Part shown: positions 7,992 to 18,473 of the stretch, in pieces | How positions within the stretch are numbered: the stretch's first letter is position 1 | Layout: the number at the start of each line of letters is the position of its first letter | Assembly: GCA_001464385.1 (NCBI GenBank) | Contig: LNFB01000392.1 | Coordinates: 1 to 53,228, forward strand | Direction of reading: 5' to 3' | DNA: 53,228 nucleotides | From: Deltaproteobacteria bacterium Ga0077550 | GTDB taxonomy: Bacteria > Myxococcota_A > Polyangia > Nannocystales > Nannocystaceae | Program-made: the position numbers and the translations under genes | Notes under the pieces: generated by a model | The model's database searches: none | Told to the model about the DNA's origin: nothing | The model's input: the letters and a program-made list of their open reading frames with translations, nothing else

Positions 7992-9172
7992 GCGCTGCGC
8001 GGGCGACGTTCCTGTGGATGGCGGTGCTGTCCGCGGGCACGTTGCTGCTCGGCATGCTCCGCGAGCTGGTGATCGCGCAGCACCTGCAGGCGAGCGCCAC
8101 GGCCGATCTGTTCTTCCGCGGCGTGGTCGTCGTCGGTGCGGCGCGCAACTTCACCCTGGCGCTGCTGCGGTCGCGGTGGATCCCGCTGCCGCCGGGCCCG
8201 AGCGCCACCGCGTTGCTGCGCACCGGCATGGGCGCCTGCACCGTGGTCGCGCTGGCCTCGATCGCGACGCTCGGCGTGGTGATCCCGGTCGCGATGTGGT
8301 GGACCCCCGAGGGCCTCACCTTCGTCGCGTGCGTGACGGTGGCGGCGTACGGCGCGGCCGTTCGCGCGCTCGCCGAGCGCCACGGCCACGAGAAGCGCGG
8401 CGTCGTGCTCGACTGGATCCCGCTCTTCGGCACGATCGGCGGCACGCTGTGGGCGGCGGCGTCCGGCGGCGCGCTGGCGATGGGCGCGGCGGGCGGCCTC
8501 ACCACCGGCATGGTGATCGCGACCGCGCTGCTGTGGACCGTCGCGACCCGCACGGGCGACACCGACGACGGCCCCGTCGTCCCCGCCAAGCCGAGCCTCG
8601 CGCTGTACGTCGACACGCTGATCTACGTGAACCTCGGGCTCGTCGACTCGCTGCTGTCGATCTACGTCCTCGGCGACGGCGAGTTCGCCCTGCTCAGCTA
8701 CGCGTACATGTTCGTCAACGCGATCCTCGCGGTGCCCACCGCCGGCGCGACGATCCTGGCGCTTCGCGTCGGCGGCCGCGGCGGCGCCACCGATGCCGGT
8801 CGATTGAAGCGCTGGGCCGTGATCGCCGGCGCCGTCGCGGGCCTCGGCGTCGCGGCGATGGCCGGCGTGCTCGCGTGGGCGCCGGTCGCCGCGATCATCG
8901 ACGGCGCGGTGGGCTGGTCGGTCGCCGAGCACATCGACGGCCTCGTGCTCGCCAGTGCCCCGTTCGCGGCGCTGCGGCTGGCGAACACCGTGGGCCGGCA
9001 GATCCGCATCGCGAAGGACCCGAACGGCGTCGTGGTGTGGGACGTCTCGGGGCTGGTGGTGCGCGTCGCGATGCTGGGCATCGGCGCGGCGTGGCTGGGG
9101 CCGCTCGCGTCACCGATCGCGCTCGCGCTCGCGGAGGCGATCCAGCTGGGTGCGTGGTGGCGCCGCCGCTGA
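7988..9172 (+). CDS. MurJ/MATE-like polytopic membrane protein (short)
   Basis: A 394-residue, strongly hydrophobic protein with roughly eleven predicted helices. The N-terminal stretch LLGMLRELVIAQHLQASATA followed by DLFF resembles the first motif of MurJ-type lipid II flippases (GLVRE...A..FG.S..ADAF). Family members usually have about 500 or more residues and 14 helices, so this protein is shorter. It could be a diverged member of the MVF/polysaccharide-exporter superfamily that moves another lipid-linked sugar. It starts at the ATG that overlaps the DTW-gene stop. No glycosyltransferase or polymerase gene is next to it, so a cell-wall role is inferred from fold resemblance only. Confidence 0.7.
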   Translation: MSAARATFLWMAVLSAGTLLLGMLRELVIAQHLQASATADLFFRGVVVVGAARNFTLALLRSRWIPLPPGPSATALLRTGMGACTVVALASIATLGVVIPVAMWWTPEGLTFVACVTVAAYGAAVRALAERHGHEKRGVVLDWIPLFGTIGGTLWAAASGGALAMGAAGGLTTGMVIATALLWTVATRTGDTDDGPVVPAKPSLALYVDTLIYVNLGLVDSLLSIYVLGDGEFALLSYAYMFVNAILAVPTAGATILALRVGGRGGATDAGRLKRWAVIAGAVAGLGVAAMAGVLAWAPVAAIIDGAVGWSVAEHIDGLVLASAPFAALRLANTVGRQIRIAKDPNGVVVWDVSGLVVRVAMLGIGAAWLGPLASPIALALAEAIQLGAWWRRR

Positions 9173-9187
9173 CGGGCGTGCCGAGAG

Positions 9188-9508
9188 TCAGCCCAGTCGT
9201 GGCCCACGCCCCCGCGAGGTATGCCAGACCGCGAGCACCTCCACGCGATCGAGCTCGGGATCGAAGTGGTAGTAGATGTGATAGCGGCAGCGACGGATGA
9301 GGATCCGCCGGAGCTCGACACTGCCGGCCGGCACGGCCGCCAAGCCGAGGTATCGCGGACCGGCGAACGGATTCGCCGCGAGACGCTCGAACGCAACCTC
9401 GAGGGCGCTGACGAACAACTCGGGCGCACCCAATCGGTTCGCACGCCACCATTGATCGACCGCCGCGATGTGTTCCCGCGCGCGAGGCGAGATCAACAGC
9501 GTCGTCAT
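9188..9508 (-). CDS. ParE/RelE-family toxin
   Basis: A 106-residue protein with the ParE/RelE layout: N-terminal helices (SPRAREHIAAVDQWWRANR), then LANPFAGPRYL, and C-terminal strands containing RRCRYHIYYHFDPE and VEVLAVWHTSRG. The R-Y-x-I-Y-Y-x-x-D pattern and the terminal VWH..RG are hallmarks of plasmid-stabilisation/ParE toxins, which in this family poison DNA gyrase or, in RelE relatives, cleave ribosome-bound mRNA. Which of the two applies is not visible. Its ATG overlaps the stop codon of the upstream antitoxin (ATGA), the usual arrangement of type II toxin-antitoxin operons. Confidence 0.9.
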   Translation of the reverse strand: MTTLLISPRAREHIAAVDQWWRANRLGAPELFVSALEVAFERLAANPFAGPRYLGLAAVPAGSVELRRILIRRCRYHIYYHFDPELDRVEVLAVWHTSRGRGPRLG

Positions 9509-9753
9509 CCGCCCGGGCGCCGCAGTTCGTCGAGGATCTGGGCGGCTGGGATTCCCAACCCCAGCCGGATCTCCTCGCGCGAGGCGAGGATCGCCTCGTG
9601 GAGCCGCGCACGATCATCCGCGTCGAGTTCGTCGTCGTCGTGCAGCTCGCCGTCTGCGAGGACGAACACGTCGACCTCGGTCCCATCGGGCAGGTCGCTC
9701 GGCTCGTCGAGGGTCAGGCGACCATTGAAGACGCGCGCTCGGTGCACGGACAT
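9505..9753 (-). CDS. AF2212/AbrB-like antitoxin
   Basis: An 82-residue protein beginning SVHRARVFNGRLTLDEPSDL, then PDGTEVDVFVL. This is the short beta-barrel 'x..ARV.NGRL.LDEP.DLPEGTEV' signature of AF2212-like/AbrB-type antitoxins. The acidic, helical second half (ELHDDDELDADDRARLHEAI) would wrap the toxin. The ATG at 9753 was chosen because residues further upstream (to 9921) are low-complexity and outside the family. A TACAAT -10-like hexamer lies at 9764-9769 on the minus strand, ten bases before the ATG, so the transcript may have almost no leader. The gene is first in a two-gene operon with the ParE-type toxin and probably autoregulates it. Confidence 0.85.
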   Translation of the reverse strand: MSVHRARVFNGRLTLDEPSDLPDGTEVDVFVLADGELHDDDELDADDRARLHEAILASREEIRLGLGIPAAQILDELRRPGG

Positions 9754-9970
9754 CGCACGTTCGATTGTACGCGCCAGACGAGCGCCGATGCCAGTGGTCG
9801 GGCCGGGATGGCCGGGGAATGGACTGTCCGGAGGGAGCTGAGCGCGGGCGTCGTGGTCTGCGCGACGGGCGACCTCGGCTCGACCACGGGACGTGGCCTG
9901 GCCTTCGGGCTGGTGGGTCATCGTCGCGAAGCCGCAGACCAGCCAGCCCGGGACAGCAGCGCGTGGACCA

Positions 9971-11368
9971 TCACGAGTCGAAGCCGTGGCCCGCGTCGAA
10001 CGCGATCACGCGGTTCACCAGCGAGTAGAACAGCACGTACGTGTCTGCGAAGTCGGTGCAGTTGTGGCACGGGACCTCGCTGGTCACGTAGTAGGCCTCG
10101 ACGTGACCGCTGCCGGCGAAGCCCGCGAGGGCCTCGCGCCACGCCGGCCCCCCGGCCGAGTAGCCCGTGGCGAACGCCGGGAGATCGTCGAGCTGGGCGT
10201 TGATGAGGTGCGTCCCACCGCTGCTCGGGAAGCCCTGGCGCTCGGCCGCGACGAGCTCGGCGAGGCGCTCCATCGTGAGGGTCTCGTCGGGGCAGCCGGG
10301 CACGGTGTACGCGGTCGCGTCGCCCATGCTGCACCACTGGCCGTTGCCGCCGGCGTCGCAGCCCGCGACGTAGGCGTCGCGCGCAGCCACGAGCGGCGTC
10401 GCGTCGATCGACGACAACGCCAGCGGCTGCGGGCCCTCGACCTCGCACGCGTCGGCGTAGACGCAGCGCTGCACCGGGCGGTAATCGCCGCAGTGGCCGA
10501 GGTCGGACTGCTGCGGATGGGTCGCGGCGATGCACGCGTAGACGGCGGGGTCGCAGCCGGGCGTGGGCCACGTGTCGTACGGGTCGAGCGTGGTGAGCTG
10601 GACATCGACCACGCGCAGGTCGATCCCGGCGTGCTTCTCGATCGTGTCGTCGGGGAGCTCGGCGGTGAACTCGATGACGTCGGTGGGATCCAACACCGGC
10701 GCCAGCTGGGGGTACGTCCAGCCGAACGACCAGGTCGTGTCGTCGACGCGCGTCACCGCCGGGTCGGAGTGATCGGTCGTCGTGACCGTGAGCGCCTCGG
10801 CGACCTCGTCGGTGTGCACGCGGCTGCGGTACGCGAGGGTCGGCTCGGCGTTGCGCATGAACACGGGGCGCACACCCGAGTCGATCCACAGGCCGTTGTC
10901 GCCGCCGAACCGGGCGAAGCGCGGGGCCACGGTGATGCGCGCGTGGTAGTTCCGGATCGTGCCGACGCTGGTGTTGATGTCGACGTTGATCGGCAGGCCC
11001 GACAGCAGCGTGTTGACCTCGTGGTCGCCGAACAGCACCACGTCGAACTTGCGCGCGCTGGTCTGCAGCGCCTCGCCGAAGGCGTCGTCGGGCACCCAGC
11101 TGAAGACGTCGGCGATGTTCTTGCTGGTGCGCCCGTGGATCACCACCGCGAGCTGGCCGTCGCGGCGCTCGACCGTGGCGTTCGCGTCGACCCACAGCGT
11201 CATGCCCGAGGCCTTGACCTTGGGCTGGGCCTGACCGTCCCCCTTGCCGGCGTCGACGTACTCGTCGCTCGTCGCGTCCTCGCGATCGTCGTCGGTCGCC
11301 TCGCCTTCGGTGCAAGCGAGGGGTGCGGTGGCGATCGCGACGAGGAGGAGCGAAGCGGACGTGCGCAT
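9971..11368 (-). CDS. Lipoprotein, unknown, with Cys-rich C-terminal half
   Basis: A 465-residue protein with a signal peptide and lipobox (ASLLLVAIATAPLAC), followed by an acidic linker (EGEATDDDREDATSDEYVD) typical of myxobacterial outer-membrane lipoproteins. The first half is predicted beta-rich (TLWVDANATVERRDGQLAVV); the second holds about ten cysteines in short pairs, including YVTSEVPCHNCTDFADTYV near the end. I recognise no catalytic motif. The start at 11368 places the lipobox at the expected distance; the frame extends upstream to 11440 without a signal-like sequence. It is divergently transcribed from the second TPR kinase, with 149 bases between the two starts. Confidence 0.8.
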   Translation of the reverse strand: MRTSASLLLVAIATAPLACTEGEATDDDREDATSDEYVDAGKGDGQAQPKVKASGMTLWVDANATVERRDGQLAVVIHGRTSKNIADVFSWVPDDAFGEALQTSARKFDVVLFGDHEVNTLLSGLPINVDINTSVGTIRNYHARITVAPRFARFGGDNGLWIDSGVRPVFMRNAEPTLAYRSRVHTDEVAEALTVTTTDHSDPAVTRVDDTTWSFGWTYPQLAPVLDPTDVIEFTAELPDDTIEKHAGIDLRVVDVQLTTLDPYDTWPTPGCDPAVYACIAATHPQQSDLGHCGDYRPVQRCVYADACEVEGPQPLALSSIDATPLVAARDAYVAGCDAGGNGQWCSMGDATAYTVPGCPDETLTMERLAELVAAERQGFPSSGGTHLINAQLDDLPAFATGYSAGGPAWREALAGFAGSGHVEAYYVTSEVPCHNCTDFADTYVLFYSLVNRVIAFDAGHGFDS

Positions 11369-11517
11369 GGTGTCGACTCGCCGCCCGGGATAGTCCGGTC
11401 GATCGCGTCGCGCAACCGCTTTCGTGTCACGCGTGCGCATTCGTGGTGGCTACAGGAGTCGTGGCCACCCGTCGTAGACAGGAGACATGCGTCGGGCGAC
11501 CCTCATGACGCAATCCC

Positions 11518-14247
<2,730 letters not shown>

Positions 14248-14257
14248 GATCGAAGCG

Positions 14258-16162
14258 TCAGCGACGGCGACGCCGACCGAGCGCCGAGATCGCGAAGAGC
14301 AGCGCGAGCCCGGGCGCCCCGCCACGTCCCCGCGCATCGCATCCACACCCGCCACCACCGCCGCCGTCGGCCTGCGACCCGGTCGATCCCTCGGAGCTGC
14401 TGGATCCGCCGCTCGTCGAGGCGGGCGCGGAGGTGCTGCCGTCGGCCGTCGTCGTCGTCGTGGCGCCGGCGCTGGTGTCGACCCCGCCCGAGCTGCTTCC
14501 GCCGCTGCTGCTGCTCCCGCCCGAGCTCGTGCCCGCCTCGGCGCCGAAGTTCACGATCGGGATCGCGAGTGTCTGCTCGCCCAGCGTCACCGGCGTCGCG
14601 CCCCCGGCGAGATCGAACAGCTCGGCCACGTGCTGCCCCGCCTCGCCCGCCGCACCGCCGAGGAACTCGATGTACTCGGGCGTGTTGATGAGGTACCGCA
14701 GCCGCACGCTGACGTTCAGCACGTCGTCGGTGGTGTCCCCCGGCGTCGCGTCGGCGATCCGCGGCGCGCCGTCGAACGCGTAGGTGTGATCGTCGAAGTT
14801 GGGCCAGGTCCCGTCGCCCTGCAGCGTGTAGCGATCACCGACCGGATCCGTCTCGAGATCGGGCACCAGGCCCAGGGGCGGGATCCGGGTGTCGATCACC
14901 CAGTGGTTGTTGCGCAGCAGGTGGAATTGCGTGCCGTCGGCGTAGTCCTCGGCCTTCGCCTCGTAGGTCCGCAGCTGCGGATCGTCCTCGATGGTGCCGC
15001 CCGCCTGATCCCACGCACCCGACGTGTAGACCGTCTGCCCCGCGTACTCGGCGACGACCTCGATCCACGCGACGCGGCCCTCGGAGTAGCCGCTCGGCAG
15101 CTTGTGCCCGCCGTTGTTGATCACGCGCACCGCGAGCTCGGCGATGCCCTGCTCGAGGTCGACCTCGTCGGGGCCCTGAACCTCGATCGTCGCGGCCGTC
15201 GGCAGGAACTCGTCCATGCGGTCGAGCGTCGTGTTGTAGAAGAGATCGGCGACGTCGTTCGAGCCCATCGAGCCGTACTCGGCCTTGATCAGCTCGACCA
15301 TGAAGCGGTTGGCACCGACGAGATCGTGGCGCCGCCCCCCGGTGGGGTGGCTCATGTTGTTGACGTGCGCGGTGCAGCCCGGCATGTCGTCCACCGCCGG
15401 CATGTGGCAGTCCTGGCAGCTGCGGAAGCTCGGCCCCGGGATCGCGTAGTCGCTGCGCAGCCACTCGCCGTAGGTGCGCTGCTCGTTGAACGGCACGCCG
15501 AGCCCGACGCCCGCGTCGTCGACCCGCTCGGCGACCGTGGTGACGTCGTGGCAAGTGCCGCACATCCGCGACGAGCCGGTGTACGGATCTTGGATCCACG
15601 AGTGCGGCGGCGGCTCGTTGCCGTCGGTGAAGTCCCACGGGCCGCGGCGCGGCACGTTGGTGCCGACGACGACGTCGTCGATGCGGTACTGGGCGTTGCC
15701 CGCCGGCGTCCCGGGATCCTCCATCATGCGATGGCAGGCCTCGCACTCGACGCCCTGCAGCTCGACGAGCTCGAGCTGGTCGATGCTGGTGACATCGCCG
15801 TGGCCCGAGAGGAACGCCCGCGGCGCGTGGCACCGCACGCACAGCTCGGTCTCGCCGGGGATGTCGTCGCTGGCGACCGCGACCCCCGCCCAGAACACCG
15901 GGTCGCGGGCCGCATTCGCCATCATGGAGCCCTGCCACGTGCGAAACGGCGAGTACGGCGGATCGGCGGCCTGCACCGCCGCGTTGGTGAACAGGTGGCA
16001 GTTCTCGCAGGCCACCGTCTCGACGAGCGGATTGACCAGCTGGCCGGGCTCGGTCGGCGCGGCGGAGGCGGGCGCACTCGACAGCGCCAGCGCGGTCGTG
16101 GCCAGCGCGAGCCCGCGCTGGCCGACGAGATGACGCGAACGGGGCGAGGCCGACCGCATCAC
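14258..16162 (-). CDS. Pentaheme c-type cytochrome with MYXO-CTERM-like surface tail
   Basis: A 634-residue exported protein with a signal peptide ending around ALSSAPASAA (residues 26-35). Five CxxCH heme motifs are present: 52-56 (CENCH), 108-112 (CVRCH), 140-144 (CEACH), 201-205 (CGTCH) and 249-253 (CQDCH). A beta-rich region follows (about 320-520), then a long Ser/Thr/Gly/Ala linker (about 530-595), and a tail with CGCDARGRGG, a hydrophobic helix (GLALLFAISALG) and RRRRR, the tripartite MYXO-CTERM-type sorting signal. The protein is predicted to be anchored on the outer surface. Its start overlaps the stop of the FG-GAP/UnbV gene (ATGA), so the two are co-translated. The electron donor, acceptor or substrate is unknown. 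Confidence 0.9.
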   Translation of the reverse strand: MMRSASPRSRHLVGQRGLALATTALALSSAPASAAPTEPGQLVNPLVETVACENCHLFTNAAVQAADPPYSPFRTWQGSMMANAARDPVFWAGVAVASDDIPGETELCVRCHAPRAFLSGHGDVTSIDQLELVELQGVECEACHRMMEDPGTPAGNAQYRIDDVVVGTNVPRRGPWDFTDGNEPPPHSWIQDPYTGSSRMCGTCHDVTTVAERVDDAGVGLGVPFNEQRTYGEWLRSDYAIPGPSFRSCQDCHMPAVDDMPGCTAHVNNMSHPTGGRRHDLVGANRFMVELIKAEYGSMGSNDVADLFYNTTLDRMDEFLPTAATIEVQGPDEVDLEQGIAELAVRVINNGGHKLPSGYSEGRVAWIEVVAEYAGQTVYTSGAWDQAGGTIEDDPQLRTYEAKAEDYADGTQFHLLRNNHWVIDTRIPPLGLVPDLETDPVGDRYTLQGDGTWPNFDDHTYAFDGAPRIADATPGDTTDDVLNVSVRLRYLINTPEYIEFLGGAAGEAGQHVAELFDLAGGATPVTLGEQTLAIPIVNFGAEAGTSSGGSSSSGGSSSGGVDTSAGATTTTTADGSTSAPASTSGGSSSSEGSTGSQADGGGGGGCGCDARGRGGAPGLALLFAISALGRRRRR

Positions 16163-18126
16163 GGCGCGCGCATGCCCCGACGACGACGCAGGGCCGGGAG
16201 GCCGAGCAGCAACAACAACGCCGGGGCGCCACGCCCCGAGCCCGAGGCGTCGCAGGCACAGCCGCCGCCGTCGTCATCCTGGCCGGGGCCGCCGCTCGAG
16301 CTCTCGTCGCCGGTCCCCGACGCGGTGTCGCTCGCGCTGGCGGTCGCGCCCGAGGTGTCGGCGTTGGTCGCCGTGCCCGGGTCGGTCGTGCTCGACGATC
16401 CGCCGATGTCGCAGTCCGTCAACCCCTCGTCGATCGCCGCGTCGCAGTTGTTGTCGGCCTCGTCGCAGACCTCGGGGTTGCCGGGGAAGTTGGCCCCGTC
16501 GGCGTCGTCGCAGTCGGTGTTGTCGGCCACGTAGCCCTCGGGCGCGATGCAACCCATCATCGTGCTCTCGGGGTCGCCGAACGTGTCGCCGTCGACATCG
16601 GCGTAGAACACGTCGGTGCAGCCCTCGACCACGTGGATGGTGCCGTTGATCGGCGGGTTCGGGATCGTGTCGACGGTGCCGGACGGCCAGCGCACGACGA
16701 TCTGGTCGACCGCCTCGGCGGTGCCGATGCCGAAGTGTCGGACCGGCGACACGGTGATGCCGTAGCCCTGGCCCGCCCGGACCTCGCGGATCTGGGTGAC
16801 CTCCCCCGTCGTCAGCTCGACGCGGGCGCCGGCCCCGGAGGCGTTGCTCACCACGCCGGTGAGCCGGACGTTCACGAAGCCGTTGTCGTTGCCCGGGTTG
16901 AGGAACATGCGGTCGGGAATGCCGCTGGGCTGGTTGAAGCCCACCGCGAAGCCGGCGAGGACGTCGGGGAAACCATCGTTGTTGAAGTCGCCGATCGCCG
17001 CGCTCTGGATCCCGGGGCCGTCGGTGGGGAACGGATCGGTGGCGGCGGTGAACGTCTTGTCGCCGTTGTTCATGAACAACCGGTGCTCGTTCGAGCGGCC
17101 GGTGACGAGCAGGTCGATGAAGCCGTCGTTGTCGAAGTCCTCGAACACCGACTGGATGCCCAGATCGATCGCGTCGAGGTCCGCGGTCATGCCCGCGGCG
17201 TCCGCGATGTCCGTGAACTGCCCGACGTCGTCGCCGTTGGCCCCGTTCTCGTAGAGGCGGCTGGTGCTGTCGTGGGTGACGAGGATCGCGTCGAGATCGC
17301 CGTCGTTGTCGATGTCGCCGAAGTCCGCCGACCACGACTGCGCGAGCGGCCGCACGCCCGCCGCCTCGGCGACGTCGGTGTAGTTGCCGTTGCCGTCGTT
17401 CTGGAACAGCAGGTTGAGGCGACGACCGTCCATCGGGTCGTTCACGCCGAGGCGACACTTGGCGATGTAGAGGTCCGTGTCGCCGTCGTTGTCGTAGTCG
17501 GTCCAGACCGTGCCGTAGTTGCCGGAGTTGTCCGAGGGGATCGTCGACGCGGGGTCGATGAGCTCGGTGTCGTACACCATGTTGCCGGAGCCCTCGCCGC
17601 GGTACCGCGAGGAGATCCCGTCGTCGTGGCAGACGAAGAGATCGAGGTTGCCGTCGTTGTCGATGTCGGCGAAGTTCGAGCACTGCACGAAGATCTCGGG
17701 ACCCGGCAGCGTGTCCATGATGTAGTTCGTGCCGTCGTCGACCGCCAACAGCACCTTCAGGCCGTCGTAGCCGCCGCCGGTGAAGATGTCGCCGAAGCCG
17801 TCGTTGTTGATGTCACCGATCGACAGGCTCCACGACGAGCCCATGATGCTGCCGAAGTCGAGCAGCGTGAAGCTGCCGTCGGCGTTCTGGTACTCGATCT
17901 GCAGGTTGGTGGTGTCGTGGATGCGGACGAGGTCGTCGAGACCGTCGTTGTTCATGTCCCACGCGCCGATCGCCACGCCGCTCGCGAGCGAGGGGTTGTT
18001 CAGCGTCGAGCTGCCGTTGGCGAACGGATCCAGGGCGTGGGCCTGGGGCGACCAGGCGGTCACCACACCGAGCGAGCCGAGCGCCAACCATGTCGAACGC
18101 GGAACCAACGTGCGGGTACGAGTCAT
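16159..18126 (-). CDS. FG-GAP/VCBS repeat protein with ASPIC/UnbV domain and MYXO-CTERM-like tail
   Basis: A 655-residue exported protein. After the signal peptide come about seven FG-GAP/VCBS-type repeats with Asp-rich calcium loops (AWDMNNDGLDDLV, GDINNDGFGDIFTGGG, DYDNDGDTDLYIA, GDFNNDGFPDVLAGF), forming a predicted beta-propeller. An ASPIC/UnbV-like module follows (GAGARVELTTGEVTQIREVR ... HFGIGTAEAVDQIVVRWPSG), then a Cys/Asp cluster like the MopE metal-binding motif (DCDDADGANFPGNPEVCDEA). The end has CACDASGSGRG, a Leu-rich helix and RRRR, a MYXO-CTERM-like tail. It is first in an operon with the pentaheme cytochrome. Related proteins are extracellular calcium-binding scaffolds; a role in holding the cytochrome at the surface is inference. 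Confidence 0.9.
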   Translation of the reverse strand: MTRTRTLVPRSTWLALGSLGVVTAWSPQAHALDPFANGSSTLNNPSLASGVAIGAWDMNNDGLDDLVRIHDTTNLQIEYQNADGSFTLLDFGSIMGSSWSLSIGDINNDGFGDIFTGGGYDGLKVLLAVDDGTNYIMDTLPGPEIFVQCSNFADIDNDGNLDLFVCHDDGISSRYRGEGSGNMVYDTELIDPASTIPSDNSGNYGTVWTDYDNDGDTDLYIAKCRLGVNDPMDGRRLNLLFQNDGNGNYTDVAEAAGVRPLAQSWSADFGDIDNDGDLDAILVTHDSTSRLYENGANGDDVGQFTDIADAAGMTADLDAIDLGIQSVFEDFDNDGFIDLLVTGRSNEHRLFMNNGDKTFTAATDPFPTDGPGIQSAAIGDFNNDGFPDVLAGFAVGFNQPSGIPDRMFLNPGNDNGFVNVRLTGVVSNASGAGARVELTTGEVTQIREVRAGQGYGITVSPVRHFGIGTAEAVDQIVVRWPSGTVDTIPNPPINGTIHVVEGCTDVFYADVDGDTFGDPESTMMGCIAPEGYVADNTDCDDADGANFPGNPEVCDEADNNCDAAIDEGLTDCDIGGSSSTTDPGTATNADTSGATASASDTASGTGDESSSGGPGQDDDGGGCACDASGSGRGAPALLLLLGLPALRRRRGMRAP

Positions 18127-18442
18127 GTCGAGTGAACCTCAGTCGAGCGCAGAACATACTCTCGTGCGCGTCCGGTGGCGATGGTCCCTTCGCGCGCGCG
18201 CGGGAGCATCGCCACGGCGCATGACGCACGGGTGAGACTGGCTCGGACCGCGAGCGCAACCGAGGCACAGCGCGTGGAGGGCGACGCGGAGCGCGACCAC
18301 ATGCGACCGCTTCCGCCACCTCCGGTGGGGGCGCCCGGACAGAAACTGAGCACGGCTCGGTGTCCGCGGGGCGTGCCACCCGCGCAGGCCACCCCTAGAC
18401 GGCCTCCTAGACCGCCATGGGTGGGCACAGAAAGCGAGTTTA
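18127..18442. other. Divergent intergenic region between the surface operon and the P450 operon
   Basis: This stretch holds no convincing gene. Open frames in it are Arg/Pro/Ala-rich and lack a usable start with supporting context. It should carry the promoters of the divergent FG-GAP/UnbV-cytochrome operon and, at its right edge, part of the P450 promoter: TTTACA at 18439-18444 resembles a -35 hexamer and overlaps the first bases of the palindrome. No other clear hairpin or repeat was found. Confidence 0.5.
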
Positions 18443-18468
18443 CAAATCTGAGCGATCGCTCAGATTTG
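18443..18468. promoter_or_regulatory. Perfect 26-bp palindrome, probable TetR-family operator
   Basis: The half-site CAAATCTGAGCGA is followed directly by its exact reverse complement, with no spacer and no mismatch over 26 bases. The core TGAGCGATCGCTCA is of the kind bound by many TetR/AcrR regulators. It ends five bases before the P450 ATG at 18474, so a bound repressor would sit on the initiation region. The TetR gene is the second gene of the operon downstream, which fits autoregulation. AT-rich arms in otherwise GC-rich DNA strengthen the case. Confidence 0.85.
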
Positions 18469-18473
18469 AGCCC

